Shown in pieces: positions 34,322 through 42,206 of a stretch of 57,525 nt of DNA. Origin of the DNA: JBDSZL01 sp039925145 (GTDB lineage Bacteria > Acidobacteriota > Vicinamibacteria > Vicinamibacterales > SCN-69-37). The position numbers and the translations under genes were made by a program. Position 1 is the first letter of the stretch; each line of letters starts with the position of its first letter. The DNA is taken from assembly GCA_039925145.1 (NCBI GenBank), contig JBDSZL010000059.1:1-57525 (forward strand). The letters run 5' to 3'. Under the pieces are notes generated by a model, which was not told the DNA's origin, made no database searches, and saw nothing but the letters and a program-made list of their open reading frames with translations.

Positions 34322-36003
34322 GTGCGACGACCTGGGGCGCCCTGGTCGTCGCGCTTGTGATGATGACGGGTCTCGTGCCCGGCTCGAGGGCCGGAGCGCA
34401 ACGTGCGGCTGCGCCGGCCGGCACAGCCGCGCCGTCGCGGTTCGTGGACGCGACGACCGCAGCGAAGATCGCGTTCGTCCACGACTGGGGGGCGACGCCG
34501 AACAAGCGCATTCTCGAAACGCTCGGGTCGGGCGTGGCATGGCTGGACTACGACAACGACGGGTTCGAGGATCTGTTCTTCGTCAACGGCGCTCCGGGAT
34601 CGGCCAGCGCGCTGTACCACAACAACCACGACGGCACGTTCAGCAACGTCACCGCACAGGCTGGCGTTGGTGGCATGACGCCAAAGACATCGGGCGTCTA
34701 CAGGTACGGCGTGGCCGTCGGCGACTTCGACAACAACGGCTTTCTCGATCTGTATGTCACGGCGTTCGGCGCCAACACCCTATTGAGGAACAACGGCAAC
34801 GGTACGTTTAGCGACGTGTCCGCCGCGGCCGGCGTCGCTGGACCGTCTTCGGACTGGAGCACGAGCGCCGGCTTCGTGGACATCGACCGCGATGGAGATC
34901 TGGATCTCTACGTCGCCAACTACCTGACATTCCGCACGGCGGACGACCCATTCTGCGGGCTCCACAAGGAGGGCTACCGCATGTATTGCGGCCCCACAAT
35001 TTTCGACGGTCAGGCCGATCGGCTCTACCGCAACAATGGGAACGGGACCTTCACCGATATCTCCCGCGCCGCCGGCATCGCCAACCCTGCGGGCAAGGGA
35101 CTCGGAGTGGCCTTCTGCGATGTCGACGGCGACGCCAACGTCGACATCTACGTCGCCAATGACCAGGTGAGAAACTTTCTCTACCGCAACAACGGCGACG
35201 GCACCTTCAAGGACATCGCGTACGGCGCCGGTGTGGGTTTCAGTACCGACGGCAAGCCGCAGGGAAGCATGGGCGTCGACTGCGCCGACATCGATGGCAA
35301 CGGCTTGCCCGACATCTTCGTCACCAACTTCGAGGACGAGCTCAACTCGGTGTACCGGAATCTGGGCGGCGGTGCCTTTCAGGATGTGTCGGCGAGCATC
35401 GGCCTGCGGACAGGCTTCGGGCCGGTCGGATTCGGCGCCAAGCTCTTCGACATGGACAACGACGGCGACCTCGATCTGGTGATCACCAACGGTCACGTCA
35501 TCGACAACGTCCCCCTGTATCGCCCCGCCTCCACCTTTGCGCAAAGGAATCTGCTCTACGAGAACGTGGGCGGGCGCTTTCTCGACGTCTCGGACCGGAG
35601 CGGGCCGCCCTTCACGGCCAGGCACGTGGGCCGCGGCCTGGCGGTGGCTGACTTCGACAACGATGGGGATCTGGATGTGGTCATCTCCAATCAGGGAGAG
35701 GCGCCAATTCTGCTGAAGAATCAGAGCGCCGCCACCAATCACTGGATTACGCTGCGCGCGCGCGGCACGAAGAGCAACCGCTTCGGTCTCGGCACGCACG
35801 TGGAGGTCGAGGCCGGCGGCAAGCGACAGGTGGCAGACGTGAACAACGCAGCAAGCTATTTGAGCGGCAACGACATCCGAATCCACGTCGGTGTGGGCGC
35901 TGCCATCGTGATCGACCGCATCACCCTGCGGTGGCCAAGCGGCCGAGCCCAGACGCTGACCAACATCAAGCCGAATCAAATTCTCACCGTGGACGAACCC
36001 TAG
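34318..36003 (+). CDS. CRTAC1-family protein (FG-GAP repeats + ASPIC/UnbV)
   Basis: 561 residues. Weak N-terminal signal (VVALVMMTGLVPGSRAGAQ), then FG-GAP blades with calcium-loop motifs (DYDNDGFEDLFFVNG, DFDNNGFLDLYVTAFG, DIDRDGDLDLYVANYL, DVDGDANVDIYVAND, DIDGNGLPDIFVTNFE, DMDNDGDLDLVITNGH, DFDNDGDLDVVISNQG). A C-terminal ASPIC domain follows (GLGTHVEVEAGGKRQVADVN, VIDRITLRWPSGRAQTL). A GTG start overlaps the TPR gene stop by 4 nt. This is the standard CRTAC1 length. It is a paralogue of the UnbV-like gene at 27670-29514, though here without an UnbU partner. Confidence 0.93.
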   Translation: MSATTWGALVVALVMMTGLVPGSRAGAQRAAAPAGTAAPSRFVDATTAAKIAFVHDWGATPNKRILETLGSGVAWLDYDNDGFEDLFFVNGAPGSASALYHNNHDGTFSNVTAQAGVGGMTPKTSGVYRYGVAVGDFDNNGFLDLYVTAFGANTLLRNNGNGTFSDVSAAAGVAGPSSDWSTSAGFVDIDRDGDLDLYVANYLTFRTADDPFCGLHKEGYRMYCGPTIFDGQADRLYRNNGNGTFTDISRAAGIANPAGKGLGVAFCDVDGDANVDIYVANDQVRNFLYRNNGDGTFKDIAYGAGVGFSTDGKPQGSMGVDCADIDGNGLPDIFVTNFEDELNSVYRNLGGGAFQDVSASIGLRTGFGPVGFGAKLFDMDNDGDLDLVITNGHVIDNVPLYRPASTFAQRNLLYENVGGRFLDVSDRSGPPFTARHVGRGLAVADFDNDGDLDVVISNQGEAPILLKNQSAATNHWITLRARGTKSNRFGLGTHVEVEAGGKRQVADVNNAASYLSGNDIRIHVGVGAAIVIDRITLRWPSGRAQTLTNIKPNQILTVDEP

Positions 36004-36021
36004 CTCTCGGTAACCAGTCAG

Positions 36022-37110
36022 ATGCCGTCGCCTTCAACGTTCCCTATCGAGCCGCCTGTCGAGCCAATGCTCGCCAAGATCGCCGATGTCATACCGGATG
36101 GCGATGGGTTTCTCTACGAACCGAAGTGGGACGGTTTCCGGGCCCTCGTGTTCCGGGGCCATGGCGACGTGTTCATCCAGAGCCGCGACCTGAAGCCTCT
36201 CGATCGCTACTTCCCGGAGCTGCGCGACCGGCTGCTCGAGGGTCTGCCTGACAACTGCGTCGTCGACGGCGAGATCGTCATCGCCACCGATCGTGGGCTC
36301 GACTTCGACGCGCTGCAGCTCCGGCTGCATCCGGCCGCCTCGCGCGTCGCCAAGCTGTCGAAAGAGATTCCGGCCTCATTCGTCGCCTTCGACCTGCTCG
36401 CCGCCAGCGGACGCGACGCGCGTGGAACCGTGCAGCACGAACGGCGGGCCCAGCTCGAGCAGCTTCTCAGCGGCGTACGCCCGCCGATCTACCTCACGCC
36501 CATGACGCGCGAGCACGGCGTTGCCGTCGACTGGCTCGCGCGCTTCGAGGGCGCAGGGCTCGATGGCGTCATCGCGAAACCTGTCGATGGCCTGTACCAG
36601 CCCGGCAAACGCGCGATGCTGAAAATCAAGCACGCACGTACCGCCGAGTGTGTGGTCGCGGGATTTCGCTGGCACAAGAGCGGACACGGTATCGTGGGTT
36701 CGCTGCTGCTGGGTCTCTACGACGATCGCCACCGCCTGCACCACGTGGGTGTGACCTCGTCGTTCACCATGACGGTTCGCAAGCAACTGGCGGCCGAGTT
36801 GGAGCCGCTGCGCGCGGGCGCCCTCGATGGCCACCCCTGGCGCGACTGGGCACAGGCGGGCCCTGACGGATCGACGCGGATGCCCGGCAGCCAGAGCCGC
36901 TGGAGTGCGGGTAAGGACCTGTCGTGGGAGCCGCTCCGCATCGAGCGCGTCTGCGAAGTGAAGTACGACCACCTGCAGGGCGATCGCTTTCGCCATGCCG
37001 CCGTCTTCCTCCGCTGGCGACCCGACAAACCGCCGGCCGACTGCCGCTACGACCAGCTCGAGGTCACGACACCCTACGAACTGAAGCACGTGTTCGGCGC
37101 CGGACGCTAG
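36022..37110 (+). CDS. ligC: ATP-dependent DNA ligase (LigC type)
   Basis: 362 residues: nucleotidyltransferase domain with motif I EPKWDGFRAL (adenylated Lys35), motif III-like VAFDLLA, motif IV GLDGVIAKP and motif V LKIKHARTAECVVAGFRW. An OB-fold follows (GSLLLGLYDD, KYDHLQGDRFRHAAVFLRW). This is a stand-alone ligase like mycobacterial LigC, without LigD's polymerase or phosphoesterase domains. A separate LigD-type polymerase gene lies 5 kb away at 42207-43478. It starts 18 bp after the CRTAC1 gene and ends convergent with the regulator gene, the two stops sharing a CTAG. Confidence 0.92.
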   Translation: MPSPSTFPIEPPVEPMLAKIADVIPDGDGFLYEPKWDGFRALVFRGHGDVFIQSRDLKPLDRYFPELRDRLLEGLPDNCVVDGEIVIATDRGLDFDALQLRLHPAASRVAKLSKEIPASFVAFDLLAASGRDARGTVQHERRAQLEQLLSGVRPPIYLTPMTREHGVAVDWLARFEGAGLDGVIAKPVDGLYQPGKRAMLKIKHARTAECVVAGFRWHKSGHGIVGSLLLGLYDDRHRLHHVGVTSSFTMTVRKQLAAELEPLRAGALDGHPWRDWAQAGPDGSTRMPGSQSRWSAGKDLSWEPLRIERVCEVKYDHLQGDRFRHAAVFLRWRPDKPPADCRYDQLEVTTPYELKHVFGAGR

Positions 37111-38465
37111 CCGCGGGGCGTGCGCGCCTTTCTCTCGAGACCGAGCGTGCGAATGCGCTTGTGCAGGCTCGTGCGTTCCACGCCGAGCAGACGCGCCGCG
37201 TTCGACACGTTCCCGCTCGTCTGATCGAGTGCCTGCAGAATGCGCTCGCGTTCCGCCGAGTGGCGGATCTCATGCAACGCGGACACCGGCGCCGAGGGCG
37301 TGCGCATGTCGAACGGGATAGATTCCACCGTGATGCGACTGCCTGCGTTAAGAATCGCCATGCGCTCCACGGCGTTGCGCAGCTCGCGGACGTTCCCCGG
37401 CCAGTCGTACCCTTCGAGTACCGGCAACACATCATCATCAATCGTCTTCGGCCTGAAGTTGTTGCGGCTGCAGAACTCGGCCAGGAAGTGCCGCGCCAGA
37501 TCGCCGACATCGTCGCGGCGCTCGCGCAGCGACGGCACCCGAATCGGGACGACGCTGAGCCGGTAGAACAGATCCGCTCGAAACTTGCCCTCGCTGATAA
37601 GTACGTCGAGCGCGCGATTGGTCGCCGAGATCACCCGAACCGTCGCGCGGATCGGCTGCTCGCCACCCAGACGCTGGCATTCGCCATCCTGCAGCACCCG
37701 CAGCAGCTTGGCCTGCGACGCTTCGTGCAAATCGCCGACTTCGTCCAGGAAGATCGTTCCGCCGTCGGCCATCTCGAAGCGCCCGCGGCGCGCCGTGGTC
37801 GCGCCGGTGAATGCCCCCTTCTCGTGTCCGAACAGCTCGCTCTCGATGAGATCCGTGGGGATGGCCGCGCAGTTGACCTTCACGAAGGGCCGTCCAGCGA
37901 GTGGACTCTCGTGGTGGATGTGCGCGGCCAGCAACTCCTTGCCAGTACCTGACTCGCCAGTCAGCAGCACGCCGGCATCGGACCTGGCTACCTGCGTCGC
38001 ATCGTGGACGGCCCGCCGAAACGCCGCGGACTGGCCAATCATCCTCGGGGCGTCGCCCACCAACTCTCGGAACCGCTGGTTCTCGATCTGGAGATCCGAC
38101 CGCTCGAGCGCGTTTCGGACCACGAGCAGCACGCGGTCGCGTGCGAGCGGCTTCTCGAGGAAATCGAGGGCGCCGCTCCGCGTGGCGTCGATCGCGTCAC
38201 GTATCGTGCCGTGCCCGGAGATCATGATGACGGGCGCCGGATCGCCACGCTGTCTGATGGCGCGCAATAGGTCCACGCCGCTGCCGTCGGGTAAACGGAC
38301 GTCGAGCAGATACAGATCCGCGCGGCCCCCGCGGTACTCGGCGTGAAACTGCGCGACCGATTCACAGACCGTCACCGCGTAGCCTTCGCGCTCGAGGATG
38401 AGACGCAGCGACAGGCCGATGTTGGCTTCGTCGTCGACGATGGCGATCCGGTGTTTGCTTGTCAT
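37107..38465 (-). CDS. NtrC-family sigma-54-dependent response regulator
   Basis: 452 residues: receiver (residues ~5-120; IAIVDDEANIGLSL, phospho-acceptor Asp55 in LLDVRLPDGSG, LEKPL), AAA+ domain with Walker A GESGTGKE, the sigma-54 contact loop GAFTGA, and GGTIFLDEVGD. A Fis-type HTH follows at the end (NVSNAARLLGVERTSLHKRI). It activates sigma-54 promoters when phosphorylated. Its ATG overlaps the kinase stop (ATGA), so the two form a cognate pair resembling NtrY/NtrX. Targets are unknown; the envelope genes in the same operon are natural candidates. Confidence 0.94.
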   Translation of the reverse strand: MTSKHRIAIVDDEANIGLSLRLILEREGYAVTVCESVAQFHAEYRGGRADLYLLDVRLPDGSGVDLLRAIRQRGDPAPVIMISGHGTIRDAIDATRSGALDFLEKPLARDRVLLVVRNALERSDLQIENQRFRELVGDAPRMIGQSAAFRRAVHDATQVARSDAGVLLTGESGTGKELLAAHIHHESPLAGRPFVKVNCAAIPTDLIESELFGHEKGAFTGATTARRGRFEMADGGTIFLDEVGDLHEASQAKLLRVLQDGECQRLGGEQPIRATVRVISATNRALDVLISEGKFRADLFYRLSVVPIRVPSLRERRDDVGDLARHFLAEFCSRNNFRPKTIDDDVLPVLEGYDWPGNVRELRNAVERMAILNAGSRITVESIPFDMRTPSAPVSALHEIRHSAERERILQALDQTSGNVSNAARLLGVERTSLHKRIRTLGLERKARTPRG

Positions 38466-39871
38466 GCAGGAGTCCCGGCATCGGCGGAGCCAGCGGCCGG
38501 CAGCATCACGCGAAATGCGGCGCCGCCGAGCGCCGCTGTCGTCACGGTGATGTCACCGCCGCAGAGCAGCGCGTTCTTCCGTGCGATGGAGAGGCCCAGT
38601 CCCATGCCGTGTTTCTTGAAGGTGATCGTCGGCTCGAACAGCGTGTCGGCTGCGTCAGGACTCAAGCCTGGTCCGGAGTCGTGCACCTCGAGCGCCACGC
38701 CGTCAGCTTCGAGGCGCGTGACGATCAGGATCGATCCGGCCGGACCGGCGGCATCGGCGGCGTTCTCCAGCAAGTTCGTCAAAATGCCCTTCACCAGGTC
38801 GGCCGCGGCCAATGCGGTTGGCTGCCTCTCGTCGAGTCTGCACGAATATGACGTGCCAGCGTGAGCGGGCCTGAGCAGCGACACGCGGTCGGCCACGACC
38901 GCATTGATGTCGAGTCGCTCGATTTGGACGGGCGGCTCGCTCGCAAATTCGGAGAACGCCCGCACGCGCCGCTCCAGTGTCTCGACCTCGGACACGACGA
39001 TCTGCGCCGCCTGGGCCATGAACGCGCGATCGGCCGCCGGTTGACGCGCGAGCATCTCCTCGACGGTCAGCCGAATCGGCGTCAGCGAGTTCTTGAGCTC
39101 GTGCGCCGTCTTGCGCGCGAGTAACTGCCAGCTCGTCATCTGGGTCAGATAGACGAGCCGGTCGCGGTTCCGGCGGAGCTGGTCGGCCATGCGGTTGAAC
39201 GCATCGATCGCCCGGCCGACTTCGTCGTTACGCCCGGGCTTCAGCCGGCGATCCCAGTCACCTGCCGCGAAACCCGCCAACCCGGCGGTCAACTGCTGAA
39301 TGGGACGGCTAATCCGGTGCGCGATGAAGATCAGCGGCACGAGCGATACCACCCAGACGCCGGCGATGAGCAGCACGAGCGTGAGGGTGAGACCCCGACG
39401 AAGATCGCGCGCGCGCGTCGCGCCGACCAGCTCTCGCGCCTCCCGGAACTCGCTCGAGAGCGCGGCCATGCGGATACCACCGAGGTCGCGCCGATAGAGA
39501 TCCACCCCGGCCGTTGTCCGCCGCATCAGATCCAGGTGATCGCCGCCGGTGCCGGACAGGACGAACTGCTCCAGTTCGCCACTGTCCCAGAAACCGCGCA
39601 CCGGGTCGGGCCACGCGGCAGACTCGGCGCTCGGGAACCGCGTCGCCAGCTGCGCCGGATTGCTCGAGTCACGCCGAAGTGTTTCGCGCTCGAGTTGATA
39701 GAACTGACGGGCAGTGCTTTCGAGGGTGTGCGACAGCCGATCCAGCTCGTCGGTGGCGCCATAGCCGAGGCTCCGATCGAGCAGCGAGCTGGCCACCCAT
39801 CCGGCGGCCGCCACCGGCAGCATCGTCGAGGCGACGAAGGCAACGATCAGGCGGTTGCGGAGTCGGGACAT
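38462..39871 (-). CDS. NtrY-like membrane sensor histidine kinase
   Basis: 469 residues: helix at ~8-27, a periplasmic domain to ~158, a second helix (LTLTLVLLIAGVWVVSLVPLIFIA), then HAMP (RISRPIQQLTAGLAGFAAGD). The dimerisation box is TAHELKNSLTPI (His257). ATPase motifs are NLLENAADAA, DSGPGLS and GMGLGLSIA. The HELKNxLTPI form of the H box is typical of NtrY-type kinases. It pairs with the sigma-54 regulator (4-nt overlap) and follows a DUF4390-like protein by only 5 bp, so it probably senses a periplasmic or envelope state. Confidence 0.94.
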   Translation of the reverse strand: MSRLRNRLIVAFVASTMLPVAAAGWVASSLLDRSLGYGATDELDRLSHTLESTARQFYQLERETLRRDSSNPAQLATRFPSAESAAWPDPVRGFWDSGELEQFVLSGTGGDHLDLMRRTTAGVDLYRRDLGGIRMAALSSEFREARELVGATRARDLRRGLTLTLVLLIAGVWVVSLVPLIFIAHRISRPIQQLTAGLAGFAAGDWDRRLKPGRNDEVGRAIDAFNRMADQLRRNRDRLVYLTQMTSWQLLARKTAHELKNSLTPIRLTVEEMLARQPAADRAFMAQAAQIVVSEVETLERRVRAFSEFASEPPVQIERLDINAVVADRVSLLRPAHAGTSYSCRLDERQPTALAAADLVKGILTNLLENAADAAGPAGSILIVTRLEADGVALEVHDSGPGLSPDAADTLFEPTITFKKHGMGLGLSIARKNALLCGGDITVTTAALGGAAFRVMLPAAGSADAGTPA

Positions 39872-39876
39872 TTCAA

Positions 39877-40548
39877 TCAGCGTCCTTCGACCCGGCCCGC
39901 TCCACGGTCCGTGTTCGGGGCGGCCGCCGCTGGCGGAGCCGGAACGGGACTTTCGGCGCCGCCGAGCGACGACAGGCGGAACGGCCCGGCCTCGAGAGAC
40001 TTCCGGAGCTCGCCGTCCTGGCGGCGCCGGCTCAGTACGTCGATCAGCGTTCCCAGCGTGAATGCCCCTTCGCGATCGCCCGGCGGTTCAGCTGTCGGAT
40101 TGTGTACCTGATACGCGAGCCGGATCCAGAACGGTGTGTCGCGGCCGATCCGGGCCAGATCCCTCAGCGGCACCGCCAGGTTGTCCAGGCACCATGCCTC
40201 GGCCGCCCGCGGCGAGAGGTGCGAGATCGACCGCGGCGGATTGCCCGCACGTGATGCGGCAACACGTTCCTCCCACAGGTCGAAGCTGAGATTGAAGGTC
40301 TGCCGGCTCTGCGCCAGGGTCGGGCCGCTTTGCCGCGCGAGCACGTTGAACTCGAACATGACTTGCACCGAACGCCCATCGCGCAGCCGCGCCAGCACCG
40401 GCCCCTCGATGAAACGCAGCGCTGGCGACTGCACCGTCAGTGCGTCGGCGGCGGCCCGGACGGTCGTGGACTGACTCCACAACGGCGCCGCCAAGACCAG
40501 CAACGCGAGCAGCGTCAGTAGTGGGTACCAGTGGCGCGGACGCCGCAC
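39877..40548 (-). CDS. Exported DUF4390-like protein
   Basis: About 223 residues: signal peptide (YPLLTLLALLVLAAPLWS), then a beta-rich domain (FIEGPVLARLRDGRSVQVMF, FNVLARQSGP, NLSFDLWEERVA) and a Pro/Ala-rich tail. This is the layout of DUF4390 proteins, which sit beside NtrY-type kinases in many bacteria. GTG 40548 has GAGG about 6 nt upstream and lies just after the BamA-like stop. The longer open frame upstream overlaps that gene out of frame and is rejected. It likely works in the periplasm with the sensor; family call moderate. Confidence 0.75.
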   Translation of the reverse strand: MRRPRHWYPLLTLLALLVLAAPLWSQSTTVRAAADALTVQSPALRFIEGPVLARLRDGRSVQVMFEFNVLARQSGPTLAQSRQTFNLSFDLWEERVAASRAGNPPRSISHLSPRAAEAWCLDNLAVPLRDLARIGRDTPFWIRLAYQVHNPTAEPPGDREGAFTLGTLIDVLSRRRQDGELRKSLEAGPFRLSSLGGAESPVPAPPAAAAPNTDRGAGRVEGR

Positions 40549-40556
40549 GGCCGGCC

Positions 40557-42098
40557 TCAAAACCGGATGCCTGCCATGAACACGCCCTTGAGCCTGGGCC
40601 CATTGAGCGGCATTCCGAGTGTGAGCGTCACGTGTTCCGCGTACACCCCCAGGCCAGTCGCGACGCGTACGCGTGCGTCCTCTCCCTGCACCCAGAGCGT
40701 GCCAGTGTCGAGAAACCACCCCAGGTTCTTGAAGCGATACTCCACGGATTGATACACCATCCGGCTCGCGCCGGCTGGGGCGATGTCGTACTTGTTCCAG
40801 CCGCGCAGGGTCGATGTGTCGCCAAGGGAAAACCGCGCGAAGAGAGGCGCCTCTCCGGTGATACGGCCAACGCGCAGCTCGGCCATGAGGCTGTTCGACT
40901 TCCGGCGGGCGCGGTACCGGATCTCGCCGATGTGGCGCCGGTAGATCAGATCGCTCTGCAGGGCGGCGGTCCCCGCCTGCAGCCGGTAGCTCGCCTCGGT
41001 CCGCTGAGACACGCTCGATCGCTGGCCCCATGTGCGGTCGAATCCAACCTCGGCGATTCCTGCATTGACCCGGGACGATTGCAATCCGGCCACGGGCCCT
41101 GCAGCGGCCGTTTCGGCCAGGGGCGTCAGTTCAGTGGCGATCATCCCGCCGGTCACACTCAGCGTCCGGGTCAGCGCAAAGGTGACCGTGGGCTGAATGG
41201 TCACTCGACGCCGGTACACACCCGGAATGTCTGGGCGTCGGTTCAGTTCTTCTAACGTGAGGGCGTTCCACTTCTGCGTATATCTCGACAGGTCCAGGCT
41301 GAGGCCGAGCCGCTTCGATCCGGCGTGCCGATTCTGAATGCCGAATGAATAGCCGGTGTACTCCTCGACCAGATCGTCGTTGTTGCCGCGCACGAGCCCA
41401 ACGCTGAACAAATTGCGCTCGCCCTGTACGGCCAGGTGCATCGCGCCGCTCCAGCCCTGCTGCTGGTGGTAGACGAGCTTCGAGGGTGAGGGTGAGGGCC
41501 GGAAGTGCACCCAGCGGCTGCTCTCGGACTGTCTGATCCTGAAGACAAGCTTGACGCGCCCTGGCTCGTCGCCCCGCGACACCGTGTGACCGACGTCGTA
41601 GTCGGGCAGCTCCGCCCGCATCCGTTCGGCCAGGCGATCGAGCTCGTCGGCGTCGAGCGGCAGACCAACGAGCGCGTGCACGTCATCACGAAGCGTCTGA
41701 CTGAACCGGCTCTCATCGACGCCGTCGATCTCGACGTGCGTCACGGGATACCGCGCGTTGATGTTCGACGTCAGGTGCTTGTCGTCCTCGATGCGCGCCA
41801 CGAGGAACACCACGCGCACGCGCCCATCCGGCAACGGCAGCTGCCGACCAGCGGCAACCACTTCCGGATGCTCCTCCTGAATGCGCTCCGCGAGCCGCCT
41901 GAGGACATCCTCATCCAGCGCCGTTCCGCCCAGCGCGTCGATGTCGTGACGAAGCCCCGGGCTCAGCCGGTTCAGTGCGATACCTGTGATGCTCGTCGAT
42001 TCAATCAGCGGCCCAACGCGTCCAGCGTCCGGCGTCTGCGCCGTGGCCGGCGCGCTTACAAGCAAAAAGCTCAGTAGCAACAGAGTGAGTCTTGTCAT
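40557..42098 (-). CDS. BamA/TamA-like outer-membrane beta-barrel protein
   Basis: 513 residues: signal peptide (LTLLLLSFLLVSAPATA), two POTRA-like repeats (about 30-200; STSITGIALNRLSPGLRHDI, VTHVEIDGVDESRFSQTLRD) and a C-terminal 16-strand-type barrel. The barrel carries FARFSLGDTSTLRGWNKYD, which contains the RGW/RGY motif of Omp85 proteins, and ends in a strand finishing GVFMAGIRF with terminal Phe. It is shorter than BamA (five POTRA), closer to patatin-linked or TamA-like Omp85 members. ATG 42098 starts the signal peptide. First gene of the operon with DUF4390 and the two-component pair; a palindrome lies 70 bp upstream. Confidence 0.82.
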   Translation of the reverse strand: MTRLTLLLLSFLLVSAPATAQTPDAGRVGPLIESTSITGIALNRLSPGLRHDIDALGGTALDEDVLRRLAERIQEEHPEVVAAGRQLPLPDGRVRVVFLVARIEDDKHLTSNINARYPVTHVEIDGVDESRFSQTLRDDVHALVGLPLDADELDRLAERMRAELPDYDVGHTVSRGDEPGRVKLVFRIRQSESSRWVHFRPSPSPSKLVYHQQQGWSGAMHLAVQGERNLFSVGLVRGNNDDLVEEYTGYSFGIQNRHAGSKRLGLSLDLSRYTQKWNALTLEELNRRPDIPGVYRRRVTIQPTVTFALTRTLSVTGGMIATELTPLAETAAAGPVAGLQSSRVNAGIAEVGFDRTWGQRSSVSQRTEASYRLQAGTAALQSDLIYRRHIGEIRYRARRKSNSLMAELRVGRITGEAPLFARFSLGDTSTLRGWNKYDIAPAGASRMVYQSVEYRFKNLGWFLDTGTLWVQGEDARVRVATGLGVYAEHVTLTLGMPLNGPRLKGVFMAGIRF

Positions 42099-42167
42099 GA
42101 CCGCTGCATACGCAACCGTCGGGCCATCACCTAAGTTATTGACCCGTATAGCTTTCAGATGGCAGAT

Positions 42168-42188
42168 GGTGTGACTTACGGTCACACC
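42168..42188. promoter_or_regulatory. Perfect 8-bp palindrome upstream of the Omp85 operon
   Basis: GGTGTGAC-TTACG-GTCACACC. It lies 70 bp upstream of the Omp85 start and roughly 20 bp upstream of a TATACG element on the minus strand, fitting an operator near a -35 region. TGTGA...TCACA resembles a CRP-type site but with a spacer of 7 instead of 6. It is also 19 bp beyond the stop of the LigD-type gene, so a terminator is possible, although no U-tract follows. Confidence 0.4.
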
Positions 42189-42206
42189 TGTGTGCCGGGG
42201 GCACAG

